64,000 nucleotides of DNA from CAYRWR01 sp964428015. GTDB taxonomy: Bacteria; Spirochaetota; Brevinematia; Brevinematales; CAYRWR01. Below are positions 1 to 8,274 of this stretch, one piece after another (the first letter of the stretch is position 1; each line of letters opens with the position of its first letter). The position numbers and the translations under genes are program-made. The stretch covers positions 239,145 through 303,144 of the forward strand of contig CAYRWR010000001.1 of NCBI GenBank assembly GCA_964428015.1, in the 5' to 3' direction. The notes under the pieces are model-generated. The model did no database searches, was not told where the DNA came from, and was given only the letters and a program-made list of their open reading frames with translations.

Positions 1-2
1 AT

Positions 3-539
3 GAAGGTAAGCCCTTTAAATACAATATTCCTCTGGGCATAATGGTAGAAATTCCCTCAGCGGCAGTATTGTCGCGGGAAATGGCTGACCTGGTGGACTT
101 TTTCTCCATAGGTACCAATGACCTGACACAGTATACCCTGGCCGTAGACCGTGACAACCCTAAAGTCACCGCCTTTTACCAGCCCCTTAATCCCGCGGTA
201 CTCAAGCTGATCCATCTGACTATCCAAAATGCCAATGCCGCCGGTATCCCGGTCTCAGTCTGTGGTGAAATGGCCCGCAACCCTCTGTATATCCGGCTTC
301 TGCTGGGTATGGGAGTGCGCAACTGTTCCATCAACCCTGCCTATATCCCTCTGGTCAAGACTATCATTATTAAATCCAGAGAAAAGGACGTCACAGAACT
401 GTGGGATCAGGTCAAGGTCATGTCTACTCCGGCCGAGATCGAAGCCCATCTTAAATATGACCTGAAACGCAATATGTTTGAGATCTACGAATCCTACTTC
501 TTTGATGAAAAGAAAGACTGGACCGGTCTGAAGTTCTGA
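3..539 (+). CDS. ptsI: PTS enzyme I (phosphoenolpyruvate-protein phosphotransferase), C-terminal part
   Basis: The gene is cut by the window edge. The frame is open from base 3 and reads into the ATG at 42, which is internal. About the last 178 residues of a roughly 570-residue enzyme are visible. They belong to the PEP-binding TIM-barrel domain: the metal/PEP signature FFSIGTNDLTQYTLAVDR, and the catalytic cysteine in SVCGEMA that donates a proton to the pyruvate enolate. The MVEIPSAA strand before it also matches enzyme I rather than PEP synthase or PPDK. Enzyme I takes phosphate from PEP and passes it to HPr in the cytoplasm, starting PTS sugar uptake or regulation. HPr is not in the window. 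No clear terminator follows the stop. Confidence 0.93.
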   Translation, partial: EGKPFKYNIPLGIMVEIPSAAVLSREMADLVDFFSIGTNDLTQYTLAVDRDNPKVTAFYQPLNPAVLKLIHLTIQNANAAGIPVSVCGEMARNPLYIRLLLGMGVRNCSINPAYIPLVKTIIIKSREKDVTELWDQVKVMSTPAEIEAHLKYDLKRNMFEIYESYFFDEKKDWTGLKF

Positions 540-815
540 TCGCGGTATGAACTAAGATCTAGACAAGTACTCACCCCTAAGTTCCTCCACATATTCTATC
601 AAACCAGCCGGATTATCAGCATTATTCCTCAGCCTGAAATGTAAATTTTTAATTTATAAACCTGTGAAGTTATCCTGCCGGACTATGTCACTTCCAATAG
701 AATGATTTCGCGTTCACTCCAGGATCTCCTTAAATTTATATAATTTAAAAATCCTCTGAGATCAGTTTCGTTTTGTAACAGGGAAGCCTTCCCGACGGGA
801 AAAGTTACGGTCTTT

Positions 816-1583
816 CTAAAGATTCAGGAGTCTCCGGGCCAGCAGAATACCCCCGTAATAAGCGGAAAAATTATCCTGGGCTGTCATAATGAGACCGTCC
901 ACGGCAACGTCGTCGGTATTACTACCACTGTCGCCCACAGAATTCTGGGGTTGAACATCCCCGCCGTTGTCCTCCGCGAAAATATACATCAAAATACCGT
1001 TGCTGTAATGGGTACCTCCGTAGGTCAAAGGTGGCGTAAGTAGTGATGGAGCGCACACCGTCCGGTTGGACAAGGGACTGGCTCCATTTATCCTGGCCCA
1101 GCTCAATACGTTGACTCCGTTACATACACCCAGTATGGTCTTACCCCGGGATAGAAAGTTACTGATCAGAGTATTCATCTGGGTGGAATAAACAGGGTCA
1201 GGCTGCCAGTCCGCGTCATCCACCGTCCCTGTAAAGTCATAATAATAACGGGTCGCTCCCCACCCTCCCGGGATTACCAGAGCGGCGTAATCGTTTACAT
1301 CCACATCCATGAACATAATATCCACCGGAGTATCACCAGTGCCTCCCAGGGGCTGGCCGGAGTTTGCATGAGGGAAAGCTGTGGTATTGGTCCCGGCCGC
1401 TACTACCACATTCAGACCGTATTCTTCCAGGGCTAGACGGGGATCGGCGTATTCCTGATAGAAAAAGCCGTTATTGGCAATGGCAATGAGTACCGGCTTT
1501 AAGGTAGAACCGGGGCCGGGGCCGTCCAGGGGAGAACAGGCTGCATACAGTAAGATAACCAGAGCACGGTATAATTTTTTCAT
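816..1583 (-). CDS. DJ-1/PfpI-family lipoprotein
   Basis: A 255-residue protein with a lipoprotein signal (MKKLYRALVILLYAACS, lipobox before Cys16), so it should be anchored in the envelope. The rest follows the DJ-1/PfpI (class I glutamine amidotransferase-like) fold: a KPVLIAIANNG first strand, the YAALVIPGGWG strand, and the nucleophile elbow ILGVCNGVNVL with the conserved cysteine. Family members are chaperones, glyoxalases, amidases or proteases; which one cannot be told here. Most homologues are cytoplasmic, so a lipid-anchored version is less usual. It stands alone between ptsI and fbaB. Confidence 0.8.
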   Translation of the reverse strand: MKKLYRALVILLYAACSPLDGPGPGSTLKPVLIAIANNGFFYQEYADPRLALEEYGLNVVVAAGTNTTAFPHANSGQPLGGTGDTPVDIMFMDVDVNDYAALVIPGGWGATRYYYDFTGTVDDADWQPDPVYSTQMNTLISNFLSRGKTILGVCNGVNVLSWARINGASPLSNRTVCAPSLLTPPLTYGGTHYSNGILMYIFAEDNGGDVQPQNSVGDSGSNTDDVAVDGLIMTAQDNFSAYYGGILLARRLLNL

Positions 1584-1732
1584 AAATCCTCAATTTATAG
1601 TATTATTATAGGAATATACCCCTTTTTGAAAAGATTATCAAGTCAGGGAAAGTAAGATATCTTTTTTTCACATCAGGCCACAGGGTCTGTTCAGGGAATT
1701 GGGTAATACTGCCCCCTTGCCACATTTATTTT

Positions 1733-1767
1733 AAAAAAAGCCGTCCCGGAAGGGGACGGCCTTTTTT
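1733..1767 (-). terminator. Intrinsic terminator after fbaB
   Basis: A GC-rich stem (GCCGTCCC paired with GGGGACGGC around a GGAA loop) lies between runs of A and T on both sides. On the minus strand it ends in a T run, about 85 bases past the fbaB stop. It could work in both directions. Confidence 0.85.
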
Positions 1768-1852
1768 GTAAATACATGATTATTACCATGATGGACTGTT
1801 CCCCCGAAGCGAATGAGATTACTTCATCAGGCCGCTGTGGAGTGAAATAGCC

Positions 1853-2902
1853 TCACGCGATGGTAATGCCTTTATCCAGGTACACATCCTGGATCAGGTT
1901 GAGAAGTTCCACCCCTTCCTTCATGGGCCGTTGGAATGCTTTTCGACCGGAAATCAATCCCATTCCACCAGCACGTTTATTGATCACGGCTGTGTATACT
2001 GCCTCCGCAAAGTCATTACTACCCGAAGCGCCGCCGCTGTTAATCAGGCCGGCGCGCCCCATGTAGTTATTGATCACCTGGTAACGGGTCAGGTCGATGG
2101 GGTGATCACTGGACAGTTCGCTATAGACTTTGTCATGCGTCTTGGCAAACTTGAGAGCCTTAAAGCCGCCGTTATTTTCAGGGAGCTTCTGCTTGATAAT
2201 ATCCGCTTCGATGGTGACACCCAGGTGGTTAGCCTGCCCGGTGAGATCAGCCGCCACATGGTAGTCCTTGTCAGCAGTGTTAAAGGCAGGATTGCGCAGG
2301 TAGCACCACAGGATAGTAGCCAGCCCCAGCTCATGCGCATAATGAAAAGCCCGTGAAATCTCGATTATCTGCCGGTCGGATTCCGGGGAGCCGAAATAGA
2401 TGGTAGCCCCAATGGCAGCGGCTCCCATTTCATAGGCTTGTTTCACATCGGCAAAAAGTATCTGATCAAAAGTGTTGGGATAAGTCATGAGTTCATTGTG
2501 ATTGACCTTGAGGATAAAGGGGATTTTGGGGGCGTACTTGCGGGCTGTCATACCCAGGACTCCCAGGGTTGAGGCTACAGCGTTACAGCCTCCCTCCAGG
2601 GCCAGTTTGATAATATTCTCAGGATCGAAATACTGGGGATTAGGCGCAAAAGAAGCTCCCGCGGTATGTTCTACTCCCTGGTCCACCGGTAAAATGGATA
2701 CATAACCGGTACCACTGAGACGGCCGGTACTGTATATCCACTGTAGATTTTTGAGCACATTGATATTACGATCGGTCTGGGCGAAGACCCGGTCCACAAA
2801 ATCCGGCCCGGGCAGGACCAGGCTATCTTTGGACACTTTGGCTTTATAGTTCAGCAGGGCTTCGCCTTCTTTACCCAGTAATTCCATAACTTTTTTAGAC
2901 AT
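1853..2902 (-). CDS. fbaB: Fructose-bisphosphate aldolase, class I
   Basis: A 349-residue protein that I recognise as colinear with E. coli FbaB (DhnA), which is 350 residues. Shared blocks include ILPVDQGVEHTAGASF, LKVNHNE, GATIYFGS, DYHVSADLTGQANH-like (here DYHVAADLTGQANH), IIKQKLPENNGG and MGRAGLINSGGA. This metal-independent Schiff-base aldolase of the DeoC/FbaB family interconverts fructose 1,6-bisphosphate with dihydroxyacetone phosphate and glyceraldehyde 3-phosphate in the cytoplasm. The active-site lysine is expected in the IIKQK block. The ATG is preceded by AAAGGAGGAACC. It appears monocistronic, with its own promoter and terminator. Confidence 0.95.
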   Translation of the reverse strand: MSKKVMELLGKEGEALLNYKAKVSKDSLVLPGPDFVDRVFAQTDRNINVLKNLQWIYSTGRLSGTGYVSILPVDQGVEHTAGASFAPNPQYFDPENIIKLALEGGCNAVASTLGVLGMTARKYAPKIPFILKVNHNELMTYPNTFDQILFADVKQAYEMGAAAIGATIYFGSPESDRQIIEISRAFHYAHELGLATILWCYLRNPAFNTADKDYHVAADLTGQANHLGVTIEADIIKQKLPENNGGFKALKFAKTHDKVYSELSSDHPIDLTRYQVINNYMGRAGLINSGGASGSNDFAEAVYTAVINKRAGGMGLISGRKAFQRPMKEGVELLNLIQDVYLDKGITIA

Positions 2903-2965
2903 GGTTCCTCCTTTTTTTTACTTCAGGGAATTGCCCTGGATACAAGATAGTATAATTCTACTTTT

Positions 2966-2994
2966 ATAGTATATTTATATAGGGAAATTAGCAA
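2966..2994 (-). promoter_or_regulatory. Probable sigma-70 promoter of fbaB
   Basis: On the minus strand TTGCTA (2994-2989) is followed after 17 bases by TACTAT (2971-2966), about 64 bases upstream of the fbaB start. The match is fair and rests on consensus only. Confidence 0.45.
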
Positions 2995-3135
2995 AATTTA
3001 GGGGAGTTGGCGGGGTGAAAGTAGATGCGGTTCCTGTATTAAATATAGAAATCATTTATGAAATATCTTATGACTCAGTATAATAGTAAGGGTGTGAATA
3101 AACATTGGATTCAATTACCCTAACCTAACCCACTC

Positions 3136-3438
3136 TTACCCCTTCAGCCTGATCTTCAGCCACTCCCGGGGCAGTACCCCGGTCTTCTTGCCGTCGATAT
3201 CATAGACCCGGCAGGTATAGTGACAACCTACCGGACGAGCACCGGTGGCTATATCTACTCCCTCTTTCAGGACCGTGGGAGATCCCTGGAAGTCACATTT
3301 TTCCCCGGCAGCCTGGTCCGGCACTTCTGTGATGCGGAGTTGAGACTCAGGTATATCCAGGTCCACCATGGCTTTACGCAGATTGACCAGGGTCTGCACC
3401 GCATTGGGACAGCCCTCAAAGTACTGGAATTCTATCAT
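3136..3438 (-). CDS. Small thioredoxin-fold protein of unknown function
   Basis: A 100-residue cytoplasmic protein. It opens with a beta strand and a short cysteine site (MIEFQYFEGCPNA), followed by a helix, and carries a SPTVL segment that looks like the cis-proline loop of thioredoxin folds. Further cysteines occur in EKCDFQG and CHYTC. The layout resembles thioredoxin-like and alkylmercury-lyase-related small proteins, but there is no classical CXXC at the first site. The start lies 11 bases after the ttcA stop on the same strand, so the two are probably co-transcribed. A role in sulfur or redox supply for the tRNA thiolase is a guess from this position. Confidence 0.65.
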   Translation of the reverse strand: MIEFQYFEGCPNAVQTLVNLRKAMVDLDIPESQLRITEVPDQAAGEKCDFQGSPTVLKEGVDIATGARPVGCHYTCRVYDIDGKKTGVLPREWLKIRLKG

Positions 3439-3449
3439 GCCGTCTCCTT

Positions 3450-4166
3450 TTATAACAGGTAATCCGTATTGACGCGCTTCATGCTGTCCATGATATTGCG
3501 TTTCAGTGCGGGGTCTCCCCCGGTCAGCAGGGCTACTTTTTCCCGGATCTTCTTCCTTTGTGACTCTTTACCATAGGGGCACTGACAGCTCAGCCGGTAC
3601 ACTCCCTCCGCCTGGGTATAGGCAATAATCTCGGCTTCTTCCACATACATCAGCGGGCGGATGATGCTCAGGGGATAGCGGTCATAGCGCAGATGAGGCG
3701 GCATGGCTTCCAGCCGGCCATGGTACATACTGTTCATGAGCAGGGTCTCGATGATGTCATCCATATGGTGCCCCAGGGCGATACGCTTAAAGTCATGCTT
3801 CAGGGCAAAGTCCATCAAGGCACCCCGCCTCTGCATACTGCACCAGTAACAGTTCATCTTGCGTCCCGGCTTGAGCCTTCCGATGATGGGCACAAAAACC
3901 TCATGAAAAGGAACTCCCAGTTCCGCCATCCGGACTTCCAGCGCCGATTTTTTGGCACAATTACAAAAATCGCTCTGGATGTGAATAGCCTCCAGGTGAT
4001 AGTCAAAACCCAGCGCTTTCTTCAGAGCCTGGAGCTGCAGCAGCAGAGTCAGGCTGTCCTTACCCCCGCTCAGGGCTACCAGTACCCGGTCTCCGGGCTC
4101 TATCATGCGGTACTCATGGACTGCCCGAATGATCTTGCGGGACAGGGATTTTTTATGGTAGGACAT
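3450..4166 (-). CDS. ttcA: tRNA 2-thiocytidine biosynthesis protein TtcA
   Basis: A 238-residue PP-loop ATPase. It shows the pyrophosphate loop VALSGGKDSL, the cysteine pair in CYWCSMQRRG, the block IALGHHMDDIIETLLMN and a third cysteine site SCQCPYG. These match TtcA, which uses ATP and an iron-sulfur cluster to thiolate C32 of certain tRNAs. Translation could be read from further upstream (base 4280), but the ATG at 4166 is chosen because CCGGAGAAAGAC precedes it and MSYHKKSLSRKI is a normal TtcA N-terminus. The related TilS/Ncs6 families are less likely given the cysteine pattern. The next gene downstream is a small thioredoxin-like protein. Confidence 0.9.
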   Translation of the reverse strand: MSYHKKSLSRKIIRAVHEYRMIEPGDRVLVALSGGKDSLTLLLQLQALKKALGFDYHLEAIHIQSDFCNCAKKSALEVRMAELGVPFHEVFVPIIGRLKPGRKMNCYWCSMQRRGALMDFALKHDFKRIALGHHMDDIIETLLMNSMYHGRLEAMPPHLRYDRYPLSIIRPLMYVEEAEIIAYTQAEGVYRLSCQCPYGKESQRKKIREKVALLTGGDPALKRNIMDSMKRVNTDYLL

Positions 4167-4289
4167 GTCTTTCTCCGGGTCAGTGTTAAAAAAGCCCCTT
4201 AGTATAGCCTGTTTAATCCAGAATTGCGATATTTTCAGGGGCAGGGCCACAGTTATGCCTATCAGCACCTCATTGCACAAAACAGGTGG

Positions 4290-4458
4290 GTGGAGGCCGC
4301 CCTTCGTCAGGGCCGCGGCGGGTAGTCACTGCTCATCCCGGGGGTGCGGCGGTAGGGGGCGCTCCCGCCCTGCAGCTATCGGATCCAGAGAGGCAGGCTT
4401 CCTTCCCGGACCTGATGCATAGTGCTCCAGTGCCGTCCTTGTTAACGGCTCCGCCGGA
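4290..4458 (+). repeat. GC-rich dispersed repeat, copy A
   Basis: This intergenic block is much richer in GC than its surroundings. Its core (4337-4379) matches the reverse complement of 14889-14931 at 41 of 43 positions. Weaker matches extend to both sides: GTGGAGGCC at the left end, and CAGTGCCGT...GTTAACG.CTCCGC at the right end. The reading frames through it have no ribosome binding site, so I do not call a gene. Confidence 0.8.
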
Positions 4459-4583
4459 ATTAGAACAACCTCAAACAGAATCAATTTATAAACAAATACT
4501 TTCAACATCCAGTTATTAAAATCTGGAAATTTAGTCTTACTTCTAATACAATGATTACAAAGTCGTCGATTGGGAGAATTTCT

Positions 4584-5399
4584 TTGAAACGAGTTTTTTT
4601 GGGTATACTTTTATTGAGTCCTTTGTCTATTTTTTCACTAGAGCATCCTAAACAGTCTCATCAGACCTATCTTTTTAGTGATCATGTGAATGTGAGACAA
4701 AAACCAGGTACAGACAGTCCTGTGTTGACTAATCTCATGGCAGGGACCAGGATCGAAATATTAGCTAGGAGCAGTATTATTAGTACAAACCAAGGTTACG
4801 TCGATTACTGGTATAAGATCAGGATAAACAATCTCACCGGCTATATCTGGGGAGGATTAATCTCTAATAACTCCCTCTATATAAAAAAATATAACAGTTT
4901 CTTTTTAGTGAGAAATTTCAGCGAGGATTCCTATTCCCAGCATAAAAATCTAAATGTATTCAGGAATATTACTCAGGGTAAAGATATACCGGAACTAGAA
5001 TTTAAATTAATAAAGAAAAACACCCTTCTGGCACAGACAAATGAGTTGTGCTTCAGTCACTGCGAATTTACCCGTCTTGAATTCAAAACCCTACATGGAT
5101 TTTCCAGTCAACTTGATATGGTATTAGCGGAAACTGTTAATGATACTTACCTTTTTATAATTAATGACACTAATTTTACAAAAGTCCTTTATGCTTCCAG
5201 ACCTGGAGGAGAGGAATGGGCTGGTGAATACCGTATAGTCTTTCCAGATATGCCCCAGGGTAAGTACAATACTATTCTGGTAATCTACAAGGAATGGATC
5301 CAGACTATTCCAGGGCAAAAGACCAATGAGACTACTTACCAGGTAGAATATACCTGGGATCCACAAAAAAATGTATTTTTATTAAAAAAGGGAAAATGA
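4584..5399 (+). CDS. Exported protein with bacterial SH3 (SH3b) domain
   Basis: A 271-residue protein starting at TTG 4584, chosen because GGGAG lies 7 bases in front; an ATG at 4551 in the same frame has no such site. A signal peptide (KRVFLGILLLSPLSIFS) is followed by an SH3b-like domain at about residues 25-95: VNVRQKPGTDSPVLTNL, then WYKIRINNLTGYIWGGLIS. Such domains often bind cell-wall peptides. The C-terminal ~170 residues are beta-rich with repeated FxLIxKNTL-like strands and no family I recognise. It stands alone and directly follows repeat copy A. Confidence 0.75.
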   Translation: MKRVFLGILLLSPLSIFSLEHPKQSHQTYLFSDHVNVRQKPGTDSPVLTNLMAGTRIEILARSSIISTNQGYVDYWYKIRINNLTGYIWGGLISNNSLYIKKYNSFFLVRNFSEDSYSQHKNLNVFRNITQGKDIPELEFKLIKKNTLLAQTNELCFSHCEFTRLEFKTLHGFSSQLDMVLAETVNDTYLFIINDTNFTKVLYASRPGGEEWAGEYRIVFPDMPQGKYNTILVIYKEWIQTIPGQKTNETTYQVEYTWDPQKNVFLLKKGK

Positions 5400-5719
5400 A
5401 AATAGCACTTTCACATCGATTTTAAAACAGTGAGGTTGTTCACATAGTTTTTGTCTATGGGTCAATGTCTTAGAAGCAATTGTGGTTTTGTTTACTAGTG
5501 TCTTATCCCGCATGAATATCTTTGTACTTAACCGCATAGACAGAAGAGTAATACCTCAGAATCCGGACTTATAAATCCTCTTTTATATAAGTCATCCTTT
5601 ATAAAAAACTGGCCTATACATTTCATTGAATGATCAATCTGCTTTTACCGGCTCCGCCGAAAACACCGACATGAGATTCTACTTCTCTGTAACCATTAAA
5701 GCTTATTTTGGTCTAAGTT
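5400..5719. other. Intergenic stretch without a gene
   Basis: AT-rich sequence of about 320 bases. No reading frame here has a ribosome binding site. ACCGGCTCCGCCG at 5647-5659 resembles the right end of repeat copy A (AACGGCTCCGCCG at 4445-4457) and may be a remnant. Confidence 0.5.
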
Positions 5720-5748
5720 TTGACGCAGATTTTGAAACATGTTAACAT
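5720..5748 (+). promoter_or_regulatory. Sigma-70 promoter of the ABC transporter operon
   Basis: TTGACG (5720-5725), a 17-base spacer, then TAACAT (5743-5748), 53 bases before the start of the ATPase gene. Confidence 0.65.
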
Positions 5749-5801
5749 AGCGGAATTCTATGTATTATAGCCCTGACCAGTTATATTAATAAGGAGCCAT
5801 C

Positions 5802-6731
5802 ATGGACACAGTCATCCAGCTGGATAATGTACAAAAAATTTTCGGTGATCACATCAGTCTTAGGGGTATCTCTTTTCAGGTCAAGCAGGGAGATATCTTT
5901 GGCTACCTGGGGGCTAATGGCGCGGGTAAGACCACTACCATCCGGATCCTGCTGGACCTTTTGCGTCCCAGCTACGGACGGGCTACCGTCCTGGGACGGG
6001 ACAGCAGTGATGCATCCAGCCGTCTCAGTCTGGGTTTTGTGCTGGACGCGGACGGACTGTACAATAATCTCTCCGCCCGTGATAACCTGGATTTTTACTC
6101 CCGCTTGTATGGACTAAAAAATAACTATGAAAGAATCGACCAGGTACTGGAAAAAACCGGGCTCAAAGCCAGGACCTGGGATAAGGTGGGCACCTTTTCC
6201 AAAGGAATGCGACAGAGACTGTCCCTGGCCCGCGCCCTGGTCCATGACCCGGAGCTGCTCATTCTGGATGAGCCCATGTCCGGCATAGACCCGCAGGGCA
6301 GGATCGAGATGAGAGAGATCATACTCAGCCTGGTCAGAGATGATCACAAGACAGTATTTTTCAGTTCCCATGACCTGGATGAGGTCCAACGGGTCTGTAA
6401 CCGCATCGCTCTCCTCAACCGTGGGGAAATTTTACTCTATGGAGACCTCAAAGAGGTAATGAAAGAGCGCTCCTCAGGGGAAGTGCTGGTGGAACTGGAA
6501 TCCCTGCCTCAACCGGGAGTGCTGGAAAAGTTACAGAAGCTTAAAAATCTGGGCTATCAGGAGCAGGATGGACAAAGAATCATTTTTCATCCCAGCTCAT
6601 CTACACCCGTCTCAGAAATTGTATTCGCTTTAGCTGGCCTGGGTGTACCTATTGCCTCCGTGAGACGCCTCGAGTCCAGCCTCGAAGATATCTATTCTTC
6701 CATTCTCAATCAGGAAGGGGTCCAGGCATGA
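5802..6731 (+). CDS. ABC transporter ATP-binding protein (ABC-2/NatA type)
   Basis: A 309-residue ATPase. Walker A is GANGAGKTTT (about residues 37-46), the signature is FSKGMRQRLSLARAL, Walker B is LLILDEPMSGIDP and the H-loop is SSHDLDEV. A C-terminal extension of about 90 residues follows, as in NatA/CcmA-like ATPases of ABC-2 exporters. ATG with AAGGAGCCATC in front. The next gene starts 4 bases before this stop (ATGA overlap), so the ATPase and two permeases form an operon and probably one transporter. The substrate cannot be deduced: drug, sodium, polysaccharide or lipoprotein-related substrates are all possible. Confidence 0.93.
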   Translation: MDTVIQLDNVQKIFGDHISLRGISFQVKQGDIFGYLGANGAGKTTTIRILLDLLRPSYGRATVLGRDSSDASSRLSLGFVLDADGLYNNLSARDNLDFYSRLYGLKNNYERIDQVLEKTGLKARTWDKVGTFSKGMRQRLSLARALVHDPELLILDEPMSGIDPQGRIEMREIILSLVRDDHKTVFFSSHDLDEVQRVCNRIALLNRGEILLYGDLKEVMKERSSGEVLVELESLPQPGVLEKLQKLKNLGYQEQDGQRIIFHPSSSTPVSEIVFALAGLGVPIASVRRLESSLEDIYSSILNQEGVQA

Positions 6732-7474
6732 ACACCCTGCTGATTATGAACCGCAGTATCCACAATAACCTGCGTTCCTTCACCAATATTTTGAGTTTTT
6801 TAGTACTGGTAATCCTTTTAGCCGGTTTATCAGACTACCTGGGCATCCGCTTCCTGCTGGTCCCAGCCTTAAAGACCAGCCCGGTGGATATATCCCGGGT
6901 TCGTCATCTCATGGCGATGGTCTTGTATGCCACCAGTCTGTTCAGCTTGGCCATGGGCCTCACGGTGTCTGTGGTCCGTTCCCTGATTCAGGAGAAATCA
7001 CGCCGTATGTATGAGACACTTCTGGCCAGCCCTGTGGAGCTGAGACAGCTGTGGTGGGCTAAGAGTCTGTCGGTTTTCCTGCCAGGATATTTGGCAGGGC
7101 TGGTACTTAGCCTACTCACCTGGTACCTCATGAATGCCGGTTTTACTGTGCCGGTCATTGGTTGGGTTCTTACACCGCCTATGGTGTTAATACCGGTGGT
7201 ATTGGTTCCCTTTCTGTATCTGTGCCTCAGCTTTCTGGTGACCCTGATCAGTCTGATCACCGACCCTGTGCACGGTAACGCTTTGACCCAGGTATTCCTG
7301 CCTTCTCTGGCATCTTTGACTTTTAATCTGGGTCTGCGCGGCGTCCTGGATACCCACACCCGTGCTTTTTTTATTTTTCACCTGATTCTAGCCGGGTTAC
7401 TGCTGATTATTATCCTTTTAGTTCGCCCCCGACTCACTAAACAGAAAGTCATCCTTTCAGGGAGAAAATCCTGA
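6728..7474 (+). CDS. ABC-2 type transporter permease subunit 1
   Basis: A 248-residue integral membrane protein with about six hydrophobic segments: one N-terminal, then a large extracytoplasmic stretch, then clustered helices (LVILLAGLSDYLG, VLYATSLFSLAMGLTVSVV, LAGLVLSLLTWYL, MVLIPVVLVPFLYLCLSFLVTLISLI, and a C-terminal LILAGLLLIIILLV). The cytoplasmic SLIQEKSRRMYETLLASPVELRQLWWAK is typical of ABC-2 permeases (EKERGTLE..L.SP motif). It overlaps the ATPase gene by 4 bases and the next permease by 1 base. Confidence 0.88.
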   Translation: MNTLLIMNRSIHNNLRSFTNILSFLVLVILLAGLSDYLGIRFLLVPALKTSPVDISRVRHLMAMVLYATSLFSLAMGLTVSVVRSLIQEKSRRMYETLLASPVELRQLWWAKSLSVFLPGYLAGLVLSLLTWYLMNAGFTVPVIGWVLTPPMVLIPVVLVPFLYLCLSFLVTLISLITDPVHGNALTQVFLPSLASLTFNLGLRGVLDTHTRAFFIFHLILAGLLLIIILLVRPRLTKQKVILSGRKS

Positions 7475-8205
7475 TGAAAAATATTCTGGTATTATTCCGT
7501 AAAGACTGGGAAGAGCTGTCTCACAGCCCGGCATTCCGGGTCATTTGCATACTGTATATCCTATTGGGCCTGGGTTTATCCTTGCTCTTTAAGGGCATCA
7601 GTATGTCAGTTTATCCTCTGGAAACCAGCTTGATGCAATTTCTGTTGAGCGCGGGTACCTATAGTATGGCATTTCTCCCGGCCATGACTTTGATATGGAC
7701 GTTTGCACCTACTTTGATTACCCGTGAAAAATCCAGCGGGACCCTGGAAGTTCTACTGGCGGGACCTCTCACTCCCCAGGAATTACTTATTTCCAAAGGA
7801 ATTCTGATCATCCTGCCGGCCTGGATACTGGGATTGATATCTATGATCCCCGGGGTACTGACTCTGGCTGCTCTGGCCAGTGATTTACCCGGCACCCTAT
7901 TCAGCCTGTCCATCTTTATTAATGCACTGATACTGGTGCCTCTGATGTTCCTGCTACTGACCGTATTGATGGTGCTCATCACTTCGGTAAATAACGGAGA
8001 CCTGGCCATTCTGCCCAGCTTTGTGATCGGTTTCGGAATTATGATTCTGGTACCTCTGGGACAGGAAAGCGGATTTTTCAAACTGCAAGATTGGTCCTTT
8101 ACCTGGTTTAATCTGGCCGTTCTGGGTGTACTATTTATACTAACTTTGATTTTTTCCCGGGGCCTGGATAAAGAGAAGATCGTCCAGTCAAGAATTGAGG
8201 AATAA
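7474..8205 (+). CDS. ABC-2 type transporter permease subunit 2
   Basis: A 243-residue membrane protein with about six hydrophobic segments. It has the family motif TREKSSGTLEVLLAGPLTPQELLISK after the second segment. It is related in architecture to the preceding permease, and the two probably form a heterodimer. The start overlaps the previous stop by one base (TGATG). The next gene begins about 70 bases later with its own ribosome binding site, so it may or may not belong to the transcript. Confidence 0.88.
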   Translation: MKNILVLFRKDWEELSHSPAFRVICILYILLGLGLSLLFKGISMSVYPLETSLMQFLLSAGTYSMAFLPAMTLIWTFAPTLITREKSSGTLEVLLAGPLTPQELLISKGILIILPAWILGLISMIPGVLTLAALASDLPGTLFSLSIFINALILVPLMFLLLTVLMVLITSVNNGDLAILPSFVIGFGIMILVPLGQESGFFKLQDWSFTWFNLAVLGVLFILTLIFSRGLDKEKIVQSRIEE

Positions 8206-8274
8206 TAAACTTCTATTATTAATTATCACCACAGGTAAATATATCCAGGAATAATAGGGGAAAGGAGATGCAGT

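Noticed and set aside
781..800. GGGAAGCCTTCCC near the end of the gap after ptsI
   Set aside because: A palindrome without a loop or T run; not a terminator.
4286..4519. Reading frame of 77 codons through repeat copy A
   Set aside because: No ribosome site, biased composition from GC-rich repeat, and the match to copy B is at DNA level with no conserved frame.
5512..5574. ATG-started 20-codon frame in the intergenic stretch
   Set aside because: No ribosome site and no conservation to argue for it.
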